Source of the DNA: Deltaproteobacteria bacterium
GTDB lineage: Bacteria > Desulfobacterota > Binatia > UBA9968
Reading direction: 5' to 3'
DNA: 37,021 bases
NCBI GenBank assembly: GCA_009692615.1
Contig: SHYW01000045.1
Span: 1 to 37,021, forward strand
The notes below the pieces were generated by a model that had not been told where the DNA came from, ran no database searches, and was given only the letters and a program-made list of their open reading frames with translations. A program made the position numbers and the translations under genes. Below are positions 8,450 through 15,826 of this stretch, in pieces (position 1 is the stretch's first letter; each line of letters opens with the position of its first letter).

Positions 8450-9526
8450 GTGCGCCAAATCGCCCCGTCTGAGCCGTCACTTGTCTTCATTGTGAGAACC
8501 GTACTTGCCAGCGTCGCCATTGCCGCCATCGTCGCCTTGCTGGGCGCCGCGTTGATGTTCCACAACATTCACTACTCGGTTCCGGCCCTCGGCGCGCAGC
8601 CAGCAGAGGTGCGCGTCGAGCGGGGCGATTCTTTGTCTACGGTATCGCGCAAGCTGCGCGAGCAGAAGATCATCACCAACAGTTTGTTTTTCTCCCTTTG
8701 GGCGCGCTTCAATGGCTCGGAAAAAAAACTGCATCAGGGGCTCTATCGTTTCGATAGCGGCGTGACGGCGCGGGAAGTGCTTGAGCGTTTGGTCAGTGGC
8801 AAGGGAATTTTTCAAAGCGTGACGATTCCCGAGGGCTTTACGGTTCGAGAGATTGCCCAACTGCTGGACAAGATGCAGATCGCCGATGGCCAAAAGTTTC
8901 TCACCGAAGCTGCCAATCCGAGTTTGCTGGCGAACTTGGGTTTACAGGGCAAAGGGATCGAAGGCTATCTGTTCCCGAGCACTTATCACTTCACCCCGGC
9001 GACGGCGGAACGGGAAATAGTGATCACCATGGCCGAGCAGTTTCGCAAGGTGTCGCAACCGCTGTTGGCCGAGGCTAAGGGTACATCGTCGATGACCGCC
9101 CATGGGATTCTCACCTTGGCGTCGATCATCGAGAAAGAAACTGGTGTCGAGGCTGAGCGGCCGTTGGTCTCCGCGGTTTTTCACAACCGGCTCAACCGGC
9201 AAATGCCTTTGCAAAGCGATCCCACGGTGATCTACGGCATCAAAGATTTCAACGGCAACTTGACCAAGAAAGATTTGCAGGAGGCGACGCCTTATAACAC
9301 ATACCGGATTCCGGCGTTGCCGCCGGGACCGATTTGCAATCCCAGCGTGGCCTCGATCAAAGCGGCGCTCCATCCGGCCGCTGTGCCGTATCTCTACTTC
9401 GTGTCTAAGAACGACGGCAGTCATTTGTTTTCCGAAACCATGGAAGCGCACAACCGCGCCGTCAAAACTTTTCAACCGGTGCGTCATGGGCCGCCGACAA
9501 GCGCTAAAATGACCGCGCGCCATTGA
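8450..9526 (+). CDS. mltG: Endolytic murein transglycosylase MltG
   Basis: MltG (YceG) is an inner-membrane lytic transglycosylase that cuts nascent peptidoglycan strands and limits their length. One transmembrane helix spans about residues 13-36, followed by a LysM-like subdomain (VERGDSLSTVSRKL) and the catalytic domain. The catalytic Glu is Glu228 in LTLASIIEKETG, equivalent to Glu218 of the E. coli enzyme. Other family signatures are EGYLFPSTY (171-179), NRLNRQMPLQSDPTVIYG and YNTYRIPALPPGPICNPS. The length of 358 residues is typical. The start is GTG, 10 bases after the preceding gene. The usual neighbours of mltG in enterobacteria (pabC, tmk) are absent; here it sits with a MoxR module. 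Confidence 0.93.
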   Translation: MRQIAPSEPSLVFIVRTVLASVAIAAIVALLGAALMFHNIHYSVPALGAQPAEVRVERGDSLSTVSRKLREQKIITNSLFFSLWARFNGSEKKLHQGLYRFDSGVTAREVLERLVSGKGIFQSVTIPEGFTVREIAQLLDKMQIADGQKFLTEAANPSLLANLGLQGKGIEGYLFPSTYHFTPATAEREIVITMAEQFRKVSQPLLAEAKGTSSMTAHGILTLASIIEKETGVEAERPLVSAVFHNRLNRQMPLQSDPTVIYGIKDFNGNLTKKDLQEATPYNTYRIPALPPGPICNPSVASIKAALHPAAVPYLYFVSKNDGSHLFSETMEAHNRAVKTFQPVRHGPPTSAKMTARH

Positions 9527-9573
9527 GCGCAGCGCGTTCAATCCGCTGGGCCGACATGCTATAAGTTTCGTAC

Positions 9574-10965
9574 ATGGCGCCATCGTCCCACTTCGAATCG
9601 CAGGTGGGCGCAGAAACCTTGGTCGGTCGCTTGCGGGCTCGACTCGGTCATCATGCGCTGTGGGATACCTTGCTGATGTCGATGCCGCCGATTCTGTTTT
9701 TATTCTCCGGCGCATACGCAATGACGCGGGCTGGTTGGATTAGCTCAATCGTCGCTATTGAGATCACCTTTCTGGGGTTAGCGTTTGGCGCCGCAGTGAT
9801 CGCTTGGCATTATCGCCGATCGGCCACTACCAGCGCCGGCGCGGCGCAGTTGCTCGACGAGCGCGCCGGCGCCAAGGATCACTTTCTCACCTTGGCGACC
9901 ATCGATCGCTCGGCGCAAGCGCCGTCGTTGATCGCCCAGCTTACCCGGCAGTCCGCCGAGCTGGGCGGCGGTATTGAACTCAAGCGCGATTTTCCCTACC
10001 AGCCCAGACCCGCGGCTTACCGTTCCGTTGCCGGCTCGGTGCTCGCCGCGTTGTTGCTCTTTTTTCTCATGCCGTACGCCGATTCGTTGCTCCACCCGCC
10101 ATCGTCTGCGCAGCGGTTGCGCGAGTTGGCTGCAAAAATGGCGTCGGCGCCGGGGCTGAAAGAATTGTCCCAGCAGCTCAAACAGCTGGCGGCCAAGCTC
10201 GACGATCCTAAAGTCGCGCCCGACGAAAAAAAGCAGGCGACTGAAGATTTACAGAAACAAATCGCCGAGCAGCAACAAAAAGAGCAAAAGAAAAAAAATC
10301 AAGAAATGCTCGCCCAAGCGCAAAGTGAATTGAAAGACAGCCAGCAGCAGCAATCGGCGGGCGGGCAGGAACAGCAGAAAGATCAGCAGAGCGGCGGCGG
10401 TAACCAGCAAAGTAACCTACCGAAAGAAGGCCAAGGCGAAGGCAAGCAGAGCCAAGGCAACGGCGGCGAGGGTAAAGGCGAGTCGAGCGCGCAGGCGAGT
10501 AAAGACATGCAGCAGGGCAAGCAGGCGTCGGGCAATCCTAAAGAAGCCGGCCAAGAAAAAAATCAGATGGCCCAGGGCGATACCAAAGGCAATCAACCCG
10601 ATCCCAATCAGCCGGGCAAAGAACAAAATAAAAATCAATCGGATAAAAATCCCGGCGACGGCAAAGACAGCGGCGGTAAAAATCAAAGCGCGGAAGCGCC
10701 GCCTCAAGGAGCACCGCCATCAGACCGTTTTTACAAAACCGGTGAAGGCAAAGATGGACTCAAGGGCGCGCGCTACGTCACCGTGCAACTCCCAGAGGAT
10801 GTGGCGGCGGAGTCCAAGGGCGAGAGCGCGGCGACCAAGGAATCCAAAGGCGGCCGGGCGCGGCCGCAAGTGCCGGTCAGCAATGCGCCCCTGCCGGCTC
10901 ATGTGCCCAACGCGCCGAGTGAAAAACAGCAGATGCCGATCGAGTATCGCGGCGTCATTCGATAA
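9574..10965 (+). CDS. Membrane protein with long Gln/Lys/Gly-rich low-complexity region, upstream of moxR
   Basis: This 463-residue protein has an N-terminal membrane domain with three hydrophobic segments (about 33-52, 56-80 and 150-172). A helical Gln/Lys-rich stretch follows (about 190-260), then roughly 110 residues of disordered Gln/Gly/Lys/Asn/Ser-rich sequence (about 260-375). A short conserved-looking C-terminal part contains GARYVTVQLPEDV and ends PIEYRGVIR. Large membrane proteins with such low-complexity tails often accompany MoxR ATPases in MoxR/vWA gene clusters. Here the gene is 16 bases from moxR, so a membrane partner of the ATPase is likely. No von Willebrand domain is visible. 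The disordered part may be compositionally rather than sequence constrained. Confidence 0.7.
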   Translation: MAPSSHFESQVGAETLVGRLRARLGHHALWDTLLMSMPPILFLFSGAYAMTRAGWISSIVAIEITFLGLAFGAAVIAWHYRRSATTSAGAAQLLDERAGAKDHFLTLATIDRSAQAPSLIAQLTRQSAELGGGIELKRDFPYQPRPAAYRSVAGSVLAALLLFFLMPYADSLLHPPSSAQRLRELAAKMASAPGLKELSQQLKQLAAKLDDPKVAPDEKKQATEDLQKQIAEQQQKEQKKKNQEMLAQAQSELKDSQQQQSAGGQEQQKDQQSGGGNQQSNLPKEGQGEGKQSQGNGGEGKGESSAQASKDMQQGKQASGNPKEAGQEKNQMAQGDTKGNQPDPNQPGKEQNKNQSDKNPGDGKDSGGKNQSAEAPPQGAPPSDRFYKTGEGKDGLKGARYVTVQLPEDVAAESKGESAATKESKGGRARPQVPVSNAPLPAHVPNAPSEKQQMPIEYRGVIR

Positions 10966-10981
10966 TTAAAAGGGGACTGAA

Positions 10982-11968
10982 ATGGAGTCGGAGCAATTCC
11001 TCGAAACTTTCAAACGCCTGGAGAGCGAAGTGCAAAAAGTCATCGTCGGCCACGACGATACGATTCGCAAAGTGCTAATCGCATTTTTCGCCGGCGGTCA
11101 TATCTTACTCGAAGGCGTGCCGGGCTTGGGTAAGACCCTGTTAGTAAAATCTTTGAGCCATGCCCTCGGGATGTCGTTCAAGCGCATTCAGTTCACGCCC
11201 GACTTGATGCCCTCCGACATCGTCGGCACCGAGGTGCTCACCGATAACGGCGAGCGGCGCGAATTTCAATTCAAGCAGGGACCGATTTTCGCCCACGTCG
11301 TGCTCGCCGATGAGATCAATCGCGCCACGCCGAAGACTCAGTCGGCGGTGCTCGAAGCGATGGAAGAAAAGCAAGTGACCGTGTTCGGCGAATCGCACAC
11401 GCTGGAATCGCCTTTCATGGTTCTCGCCACGCAAAATCCCATCGAACTCGAAGGCACCTATCCATTGCCCGAAGCACAGCTCGATCGATTTTTTTTCAAG
11501 CTATTAGTCATGCCGCCGACGCCGGATCAACTGCGGGAGATACTCAAACGCACCACCGGCACGGCGGTGGGCGCCTGCGCCAAGGTGTTGCCCGACGACG
11601 ACGGCAAACATGTCAACGAGATGAAACATCTGCTGCGTCAGGTGATGATCGCGCCGCCCATCGAAGACTACGTCGTGCGCTTGGTGCACGCGACGCAACC
11701 GCAGGGCGAGCACGCCGGCGGCGTCAACGCATCGGTGAAACAATTCATCCGCTTCGGTTCAAGCCCGCGCGGCGCCCAGTCGGTCATCCTCGGCGCCAAG
11801 GGTCATGCCTTAGCCGAAGGCCGAGTGCATGTCAGCTACGAAGATGTCGAAAAAGTAATCTCGCCGGCACTGCGCCACCGCATCATCCTTAACTTCCAAG
11901 CCGAAGCGGAGAATGTGAACGCGGATCAAATTCTCGCCGAGGTGATTAAGCAGGTGAAGCGGCAGTGA
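10982..11968 (+). CDS. moxR: MoxR-family AAA+ ATPase
   Basis: MoxR ATPases act as chaperone-like assembly factors for membrane or metal-containing complexes. Walker A is GVPGLGKT (residues 45-52), Walker B is VVLADEINR with Asp110 and Glu111, and the family sequences FTPDLMPSDI, EAMEEKQVT, ATQNPIELEGTYPLPEAQLDRF and GSSPRGAQ are all present. The length of 328 residues is typical. A GGGGACTG ribosome-binding site precedes the ATG. Most MoxR genes are followed by a DUF58 gene and vWA membrane proteins; here the operon ends and a convergent cytochrome gene follows 22 bases later. The immediate partners are therefore the upstream low-complexity membrane protein and MltG. Confidence 0.92.
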   Translation: MESEQFLETFKRLESEVQKVIVGHDDTIRKVLIAFFAGGHILLEGVPGLGKTLLVKSLSHALGMSFKRIQFTPDLMPSDIVGTEVLTDNGERREFQFKQGPIFAHVVLADEINRATPKTQSAVLEAMEEKQVTVFGESHTLESPFMVLATQNPIELEGTYPLPEAQLDRFFFKLLVMPPTPDQLREILKRTTGTAVGACAKVLPDDDGKHVNEMKHLLRQVMIAPPIEDYVVRLVHATQPQGEHAGGVNASVKQFIRFGSSPRGAQSVILGAKGHALAEGRVHVSYEDVEKVISPALRHRIILNFQAEAENVNADQILAEVIKQVKRQ

Positions 11969-11990
11969 GTGCGGTGTCAGCGGTGATTTT

Positions 11991-12893
11991 CTATTTAACT
12001 TTATTCTTTATCACCGGAATCGATTTCAGATAATCGGCGATCGCCAGCATGTCTTCCTTGGTCATGTCTTTGTAGCCATGGCCGGCGCCTTGAATCACTT
12101 CGAGCATTAGGCCTTGGACGTTATCAAGATCGGCCTTGATGCCGGATTTGAGCAGCTCGACCATATCGTCGCGTTTCCAGTCGCCGATGCCGGTTTCTTT
12201 GTCTGGGGTGATGTTGGGCACGCCTTCGCCTAGGGGGCTCGCTTTCTCGGTTACGCCGGCCATGTAGAGGACGCGGTTGGGCGCGCCGGCAAAATTTCTC
12301 GGCGTGTGGCAATCGCCGCAGATGGCGACATGCTCGACCAAATAGCGGCCGCGCTCGACACCGCTCTTGGGTGGTTGCGTTGGAGTTGCTGCGAAGCGGC
12401 CGAACACGGCGAGATACAAACGCGCGCCGATACTGCGCGTAAACGGCGCCCAGCTTTTTAGTTCCGGAGTCGCTTTTTTCACCGGCTTGAGCGTGCGCAG
12501 ATAGGCGACTAACGCTTTCAAATCTTCTTCGGCCATGCCGGAATATTTTTCAAAGGGCATGACCGGCAAGAGTTTGCTGCCGTCGCGGCGCACGCCTTTG
12601 ACGATGGCATCGATGATTTGCTGGTCGGTCCAATTGCCCAGGCCGGTGTCTTTGTCCGGCGTGATATTCGTGCTGTAAACTTTGCCGGTGGGGATCGGAA
12701 AGGCGCGGGCGCCAGCGTTGGCTGCTTTTTTCGGCTCGCTGTGGCAAGCGCAGCCGCCGGCGACGGCGAAAATGTACTGGCCTTTGGCGATCAAATCCTG
12801 GTTGTCGGTTTGGCCGCTGGCGGGTCCAGCGAGCAGCCAGAAAACACTCAATAACAGAACCCCGATCATTTTAATCTTCGCTGATGTTTGCAT
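11991..12893 (-). CDS. Exported two-heme cytochrome c
   Basis: This is a periplasmic cytochrome c with two class I-like domains, about 300 residues from the ATG at 12893, with a signal peptide ending near GPASG. The second heme site is a canonical CGDCH in HVAICGDCHTP. The first site reads CACH (Cys48-Ala-Cys50-His51), one residue short of CxxCH. Both domains contain the NITPDK(D/E)TG(L/I)G.W repeat, and VMPFEKYSGM supplies a likely Met ligand. Such proteins pass electrons from dehydrogenases to terminal oxidases. The gene starts 4 bases after the upstream panE-like gene, so the two are probably one transcript. The frame extends to 12935, but that start would overlap the neighbour. Confidence 0.85.
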   Translation of the reverse strand: MQTSAKIKMIGVLLLSVFWLLAGPASGQTDNQDLIAKGQYIFAVAGGCACHSEPKKAANAGARAFPIPTGKVYSTNITPDKDTGLGNWTDQQIIDAIVKGVRRDGSKLLPVMPFEKYSGMAEEDLKALVAYLRTLKPVKKATPELKSWAPFTRSIGARLYLAVFGRFAATPTQPPKSGVERGRYLVEHVAICGDCHTPRNFAGAPNRVLYMAGVTEKASPLGEGVPNITPDKETGIGDWKRDDMVELLKSGIKADLDNVQGLMLEVIQGAGHGYKDMTKEDMLAIADYLKSIPVIKNKVK

Positions 12894-12897
12894 GGTG

Positions 12898-13827
12898 TTA
12901 GCGCTTGGCCTCCCGACGAATTTGTTGATCGACAAATTTTAGCATCGCATAAAACGTTTCGTTGACTGACGCCGCTTGACCATGAGCTGCGAGCCGCTTG
13001 ATGACGATGCCGTTGAAGGCTTCATATTCGAGCGGCTTGTCGGCTTCGAGATCTTGCAACATCGACGGCTTGAAATCGCCCATGGTTTTAGAAAACGCCA
13101 GTGTGTCGTCGCAAAGCTGCGCCGGTAGTTCGATCCCATCAGCGCGCGCCGCTTGGCGCACTTCCGCCATGCAAGCTAACGCCAATTCAGTTAGCGCTGG
13201 CGACTCGACGATCTCGCGGGTGTTGGCGCGGGTCAAGCAGCTGATGGCGCAAAACGGCGCGTTCCACAAAAGTTTGCTCCATTGGACTTTGCGAATTCCA
13301 GCGCTGACTTCGTTGGGAATTCCGGCGGCGGAAAAAAATTCCGCCAAGGCTTTGGTCTCGTCATTAACTGTGCCGTCCAACTGGCCGAAGATGATGCGCC
13401 CGCCAGTCGAGTGCGTGATCATGCCCGGTGCGGAAAGTTGCGCGCCGATATAAACGACTGCGGGCAGGACTTGGGCCGCGCCGTAAAATTTCGCCAGCTT
13501 GTCGGGATTGTCGATGCCGTTTTGTAACGAGAGAATTTTCGTTCGATTGGACACCATCGGTGCAATCGCCTGGCCGGCGCTTTCGGTGTCATAGGATTTT
13601 ACGCAGAAGAGCACCAGGTCGACTTGGCCCACCGAATTCGGTGCGTCGCTGCATTGGGCGTTCTCGACATGCAGATCGCCGTTGACGCTCTGCACCCGCA
13701 GGCCGCTGCTTTGCATCGCTTCGAGGTGCCGGCCGCGGGCGATAAAACAAACTTCATGGCCGGCGGCCGCCAGTTTGGCGCCGAAGTAGCCGCCCACCGC
13801 TCCACTTCCCATTACCGCAATGCGCAT
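12898..13827 (-). CDS. 2-dehydropantoate 2-reductase family protein (PanE/ApbA-like)
   Basis: This 309-residue NADP-dependent reductase belongs to the ketopantoate reductase family. The Rossmann motif GSGAVGGYFGAKL lies at residues 7-19, with FIARGRH for the NADP phosphate. VDLVLFCVKSYDTE and LSLQNGIDN follow, and the C-terminal helical domain includes KVQWSKLLWNAPF with the family's Lys and Asn. PanE reduces ketopantoate to pantoate for coenzyme A synthesis, but many paralogues with other 2-oxo acid substrates exist. With no other pantothenate gene nearby and a cytochrome c gene directly downstream, I leave the substrate open. Confidence 0.88.
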   Translation of the reverse strand: MRIAVMGSGAVGGYFGAKLAAAGHEVCFIARGRHLEAMQSSGLRVQSVNGDLHVENAQCSDAPNSVGQVDLVLFCVKSYDTESAGQAIAPMVSNRTKILSLQNGIDNPDKLAKFYGAAQVLPAVVYIGAQLSAPGMITHSTGGRIIFGQLDGTVNDETKALAEFFSAAGIPNEVSAGIRKVQWSKLLWNAPFCAISCLTRANTREIVESPALTELALACMAEVRQAARADGIELPAQLCDDTLAFSKTMGDFKPSMLQDLEADKPLEYEAFNGIVIKRLAAHGQAASVNETFYAMLKFVDQQIRREAKR

Positions 13828-13941
13828 GGATTTATTCCCATCGTGGCGCGAATGTAAACTTGGCCAGGGGCGATGTCAATTTCATTTGCCGGCGCGCCGA
13901 GCGGTTTGAGCTTGGCCGGCGATATGTTATTAAACCAGACC

Positions 13942-14142
13942 ATGGAGAAGATTGACGCCCAAAGCGATCATCTGGGATTGGAACGATTCAAACCCGGCGT
14001 CGAAGTGACATTCAAAGGCAAGCCGTACAAAATCCAGTGCCGCACGACGCTCGCTTCGGGCGAAGCGGCGGTGGTGTTGCAAGGCGAGCGCGAGCAGTTC
14101 GTCATCAGCGCCAACCAGTTTCTCGCCGGCGTCAGTTCCTAA
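13942..14142 (+). CDS. Small unknown protein
   Basis: This is a 66-residue protein starting at the ATG at 13942; the frame is open from 13873, and an ATG at 13924 is also possible. It has no recognised domain. The core FKPGVEVTFKGKPYKIQC...AAVVLQGEREQFVISANQF looks like a small all-beta barrel, with an RxxFKPG turn at its start. No signal peptide or membrane segment is visible. It is divergent from panE and lies 28 bases before the decarboxylase-like gene, in the same direction, so co-transcription is possible. Confidence 0.5.
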   Translation: MEKIDAQSDHLGLERFKPGVEVTFKGKPYKIQCRTTLASGEAAVVLQGEREQFVISANQFLAGVSS

Positions 14143-14170
14143 TTCGTAAATCTATCTAGGGAGCGATTCA

Positions 14171-15163
14171 ATGGGAAAAGTTCGTTTGACGTTGTCTTGT
14201 TGGGATTATGACCGCACTCGGGCGTTGCAAGACGGCCGGGTCGAAGTGGAGGGCGTCGATTTAACTTATCTGCCGTTGCGCGTCGAAGAGACGTTTTGGC
14301 GCATGCTGCGCTACGGCGAGTTCGATGTCGCCGAGATGTCCACCGGTTCGTTTCTCATGTCGCGCGATAAGGGCGCGCCGCGCTTCATCGGCATCCCGGT
14401 TTTTCCGTCGAAGACTTTTCGCCACTCGTGCATTTATATCAATACCGATTCCGGCATCAAAAAACCGGCGGACATGGCTGGCAAAAGGGTCGGCGTGCCG
14501 GAATATCAAATCACCATGGCGACCTGGGCGCGCGGCGTCTTGCAACATGAATACGGCGTGCTGCCGGAAAAAATGAAATGGTTCACCGGCGGCGAAGAAT
14601 CTCCCGGCCGTCAAGATAAGGTCCAGCACAAACTGCCGTCCAACATTGATATCCAAGCGATCGCCGGCGACAAGACGTTGTCCGGCATGCTCGAACGGGG
14701 CGAGATCGACGCGATGATTTCGGCGCATATGCCGTCGCCCTTCGTGCGCCGCCACCCCAAGGTGCAGCGCTTGATTCCCAACTTCCGCGAAGTGGAAGCG
14801 GACTATTTCAAACGCACGAAGATTTTTCCGATCATGCACACTATCGTCATTCGCGAAGAGGTTTACGAAGCGCATCCGTGGATCGCCCAGAGCCTGTTCA
14901 AAGCCTTCAACGAATCCAAGCGGCTGTGCCAAGAAGCGATGTACGAATTTTCCGCGTTGAAGTACATGATGGCTTGGTCCATCGACGAGATGGAAAAGGA
15001 GCGCGAGCTGCTCGGCGCCGATCCCTGGGCGTACGGCTTGGAAGCCAATCGCCATATTCTAGAAACCTTGATTCAGTACACCCACGAGCAAGGCTTGATC
15101 AGCAAGAAACTCGAAGTCGATTCCTTGTTTGCCAAGAGCACGCTTGAGGAGTTCAAAATTTAG
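14171..15163 (+). CDS. 4,5-dihydroxyphthalate decarboxylase-like / substrate-binding-fold protein
   Basis: This 330-residue protein of the periplasmic-binding fold resembles 4,5-dihydroxyphthalate decarboxylase (Pht5-type) and is often labelled an ABC substrate-binding protein. Visible family features are LTLSCWDYDRT at the start, FDVAEMSTGSFLM, FIGIPVFPSKTFRHSCIYI and the LAGKRVGVPEY-type turn (DMAGKRVGVPEYQ). There is no signal peptide: the first residues enter the first beta strand directly, which favours a cytoplasmic enzyme over a transport receptor. The AGGGAG ribosome-binding site is well placed. No permease or ATPase genes and no phthalate dioxygenase lie nearby, so the substrate is unknown; decarboxylation of an aromatic acid is the family-based suggestion. 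Confidence 0.8.
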   Translation: MGKVRLTLSCWDYDRTRALQDGRVEVEGVDLTYLPLRVEETFWRMLRYGEFDVAEMSTGSFLMSRDKGAPRFIGIPVFPSKTFRHSCIYINTDSGIKKPADMAGKRVGVPEYQITMATWARGVLQHEYGVLPEKMKWFTGGEESPGRQDKVQHKLPSNIDIQAIAGDKTLSGMLERGEIDAMISAHMPSPFVRRHPKVQRLIPNFREVEADYFKRTKIFPIMHTIVIREEVYEAHPWIAQSLFKAFNESKRLCQEAMYEFSALKYMMAWSIDEMEKERELLGADPWAYGLEANRHILETLIQYTHEQGLISKKLEVDSLFAKSTLEEFKI

Positions 15164-15202
15164 GCGCGGTTGTTTTGTTAGGCGCAGAACTCGGTCACTA
15201 CC

Positions 15203-15721
15203 ATGGCGGACGAAAAAGCTTTTGACGAAACCAAGTGGTGGATCGACCACAGACCGGTTAAGGAACGGGAAAAGACCGTCGAACCGGTGCGCGGCATCAT
15301 CGAAAAATGGGCGGTGGATCTGCTCAAGAATTATAATCAGGATGAGGCGGCGAAAAATCTTGTCGACATCAATCAAAGAATTTTCAAAGGTCTCACCATC
15401 GCGCCGGGCCAATGGGGATACTATTCTCTCGAAATCGGCACCTATCCCCCCGACCGGTTAGCTAAAATCAAAAGCAGCTTGCCGCTGCCGGCAGGCAGCC
15501 GCGGGATTGTCATCGACGCCGGTTTTTCCGTGCGCATTATTATTACCGCTGAGCCGGTAGGCGAACGCTATGTCGATATTAATTTTCTCGACGCGCCGTC
15601 CCTCGATTTCTGGGTGCATAGACAATTGATCGAAGAACGAGTTTTTTCCAACATCGGCGAAGCGCTCAAGCGGATTCGCCAAGACCTACCGAGCTATCTC
15701 AGTCCGCCGGTCGATCCGTGA
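15203..15721 (+). CDS. Unknown protein following the decarboxylase-like gene
   Basis: I do not recognise this 172-residue protein. It is soluble, without a signal peptide. A helical N-terminal third (VEPVRGIIEKWAVDLLKNY) precedes beta-rich segments (GYYSLEIGTYP, RGIVIDAGFSVRIIITAEP, YVDINFLDAPSL) and a closing helix (IGEALKRIRQDLPSYL). It lies 39 bases after the decarboxylase-like gene on the same strand and is probably co-transcribed. It could be an accessory subunit, but nothing in the sequence shows this. Confidence 0.55.
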   Translation: MADEKAFDETKWWIDHRPVKEREKTVEPVRGIIEKWAVDLLKNYNQDEAAKNLVDINQRIFKGLTIAPGQWGYYSLEIGTYPPDRLAKIKSSLPLPAGSRGIVIDAGFSVRIIITAEPVGERYVDINFLDAPSLDFWVHRQLIEERVFSNIGEALKRIRQDLPSYLSPPVDP

Positions 15722-15763
15722 TCGTGCTCGTGGCTCGTGCTCGTAAATTCGATCACGATCACG
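15718..15763. repeat. Perfect 10-bp inverted repeat between convergent genes
   Basis: CGTGATCGTG at 15718-15727, overlapping the stop codon of the unknown gene, pairs exactly with CACGATCACG at 15754-15763. The loop contains further GCTCGTG direct repeats. It lies between convergent genes and could stop transcription of the upstream gene, but no T tract follows. The GCTCGTG-rich sequence resembles simple repeat expansion. Confidence 0.5.
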
Positions 15764-15826
15764 ACCATCGATGGTATCCGCGCTTTGTTTTGAAATCTAA
15801 GATTTGAGATTTGCCATCCCGCAGGG

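Noticed and set aside
10400-10700. Possible tandem-repeat array in the Gln/Gly/Lys-rich coding region
   Set aside because: No fixed period or repeated unit is visible; it is compositional bias within one reading frame.
9778-10707. Long minus-strand open frames opposite the low-complexity membrane protein
   Set aside because: Their composition is the mirror of Gln/Lys/Gly-rich codons (Phe/Leu/Ala runs). They match no family and lie wholly within a well-supported operon gene.
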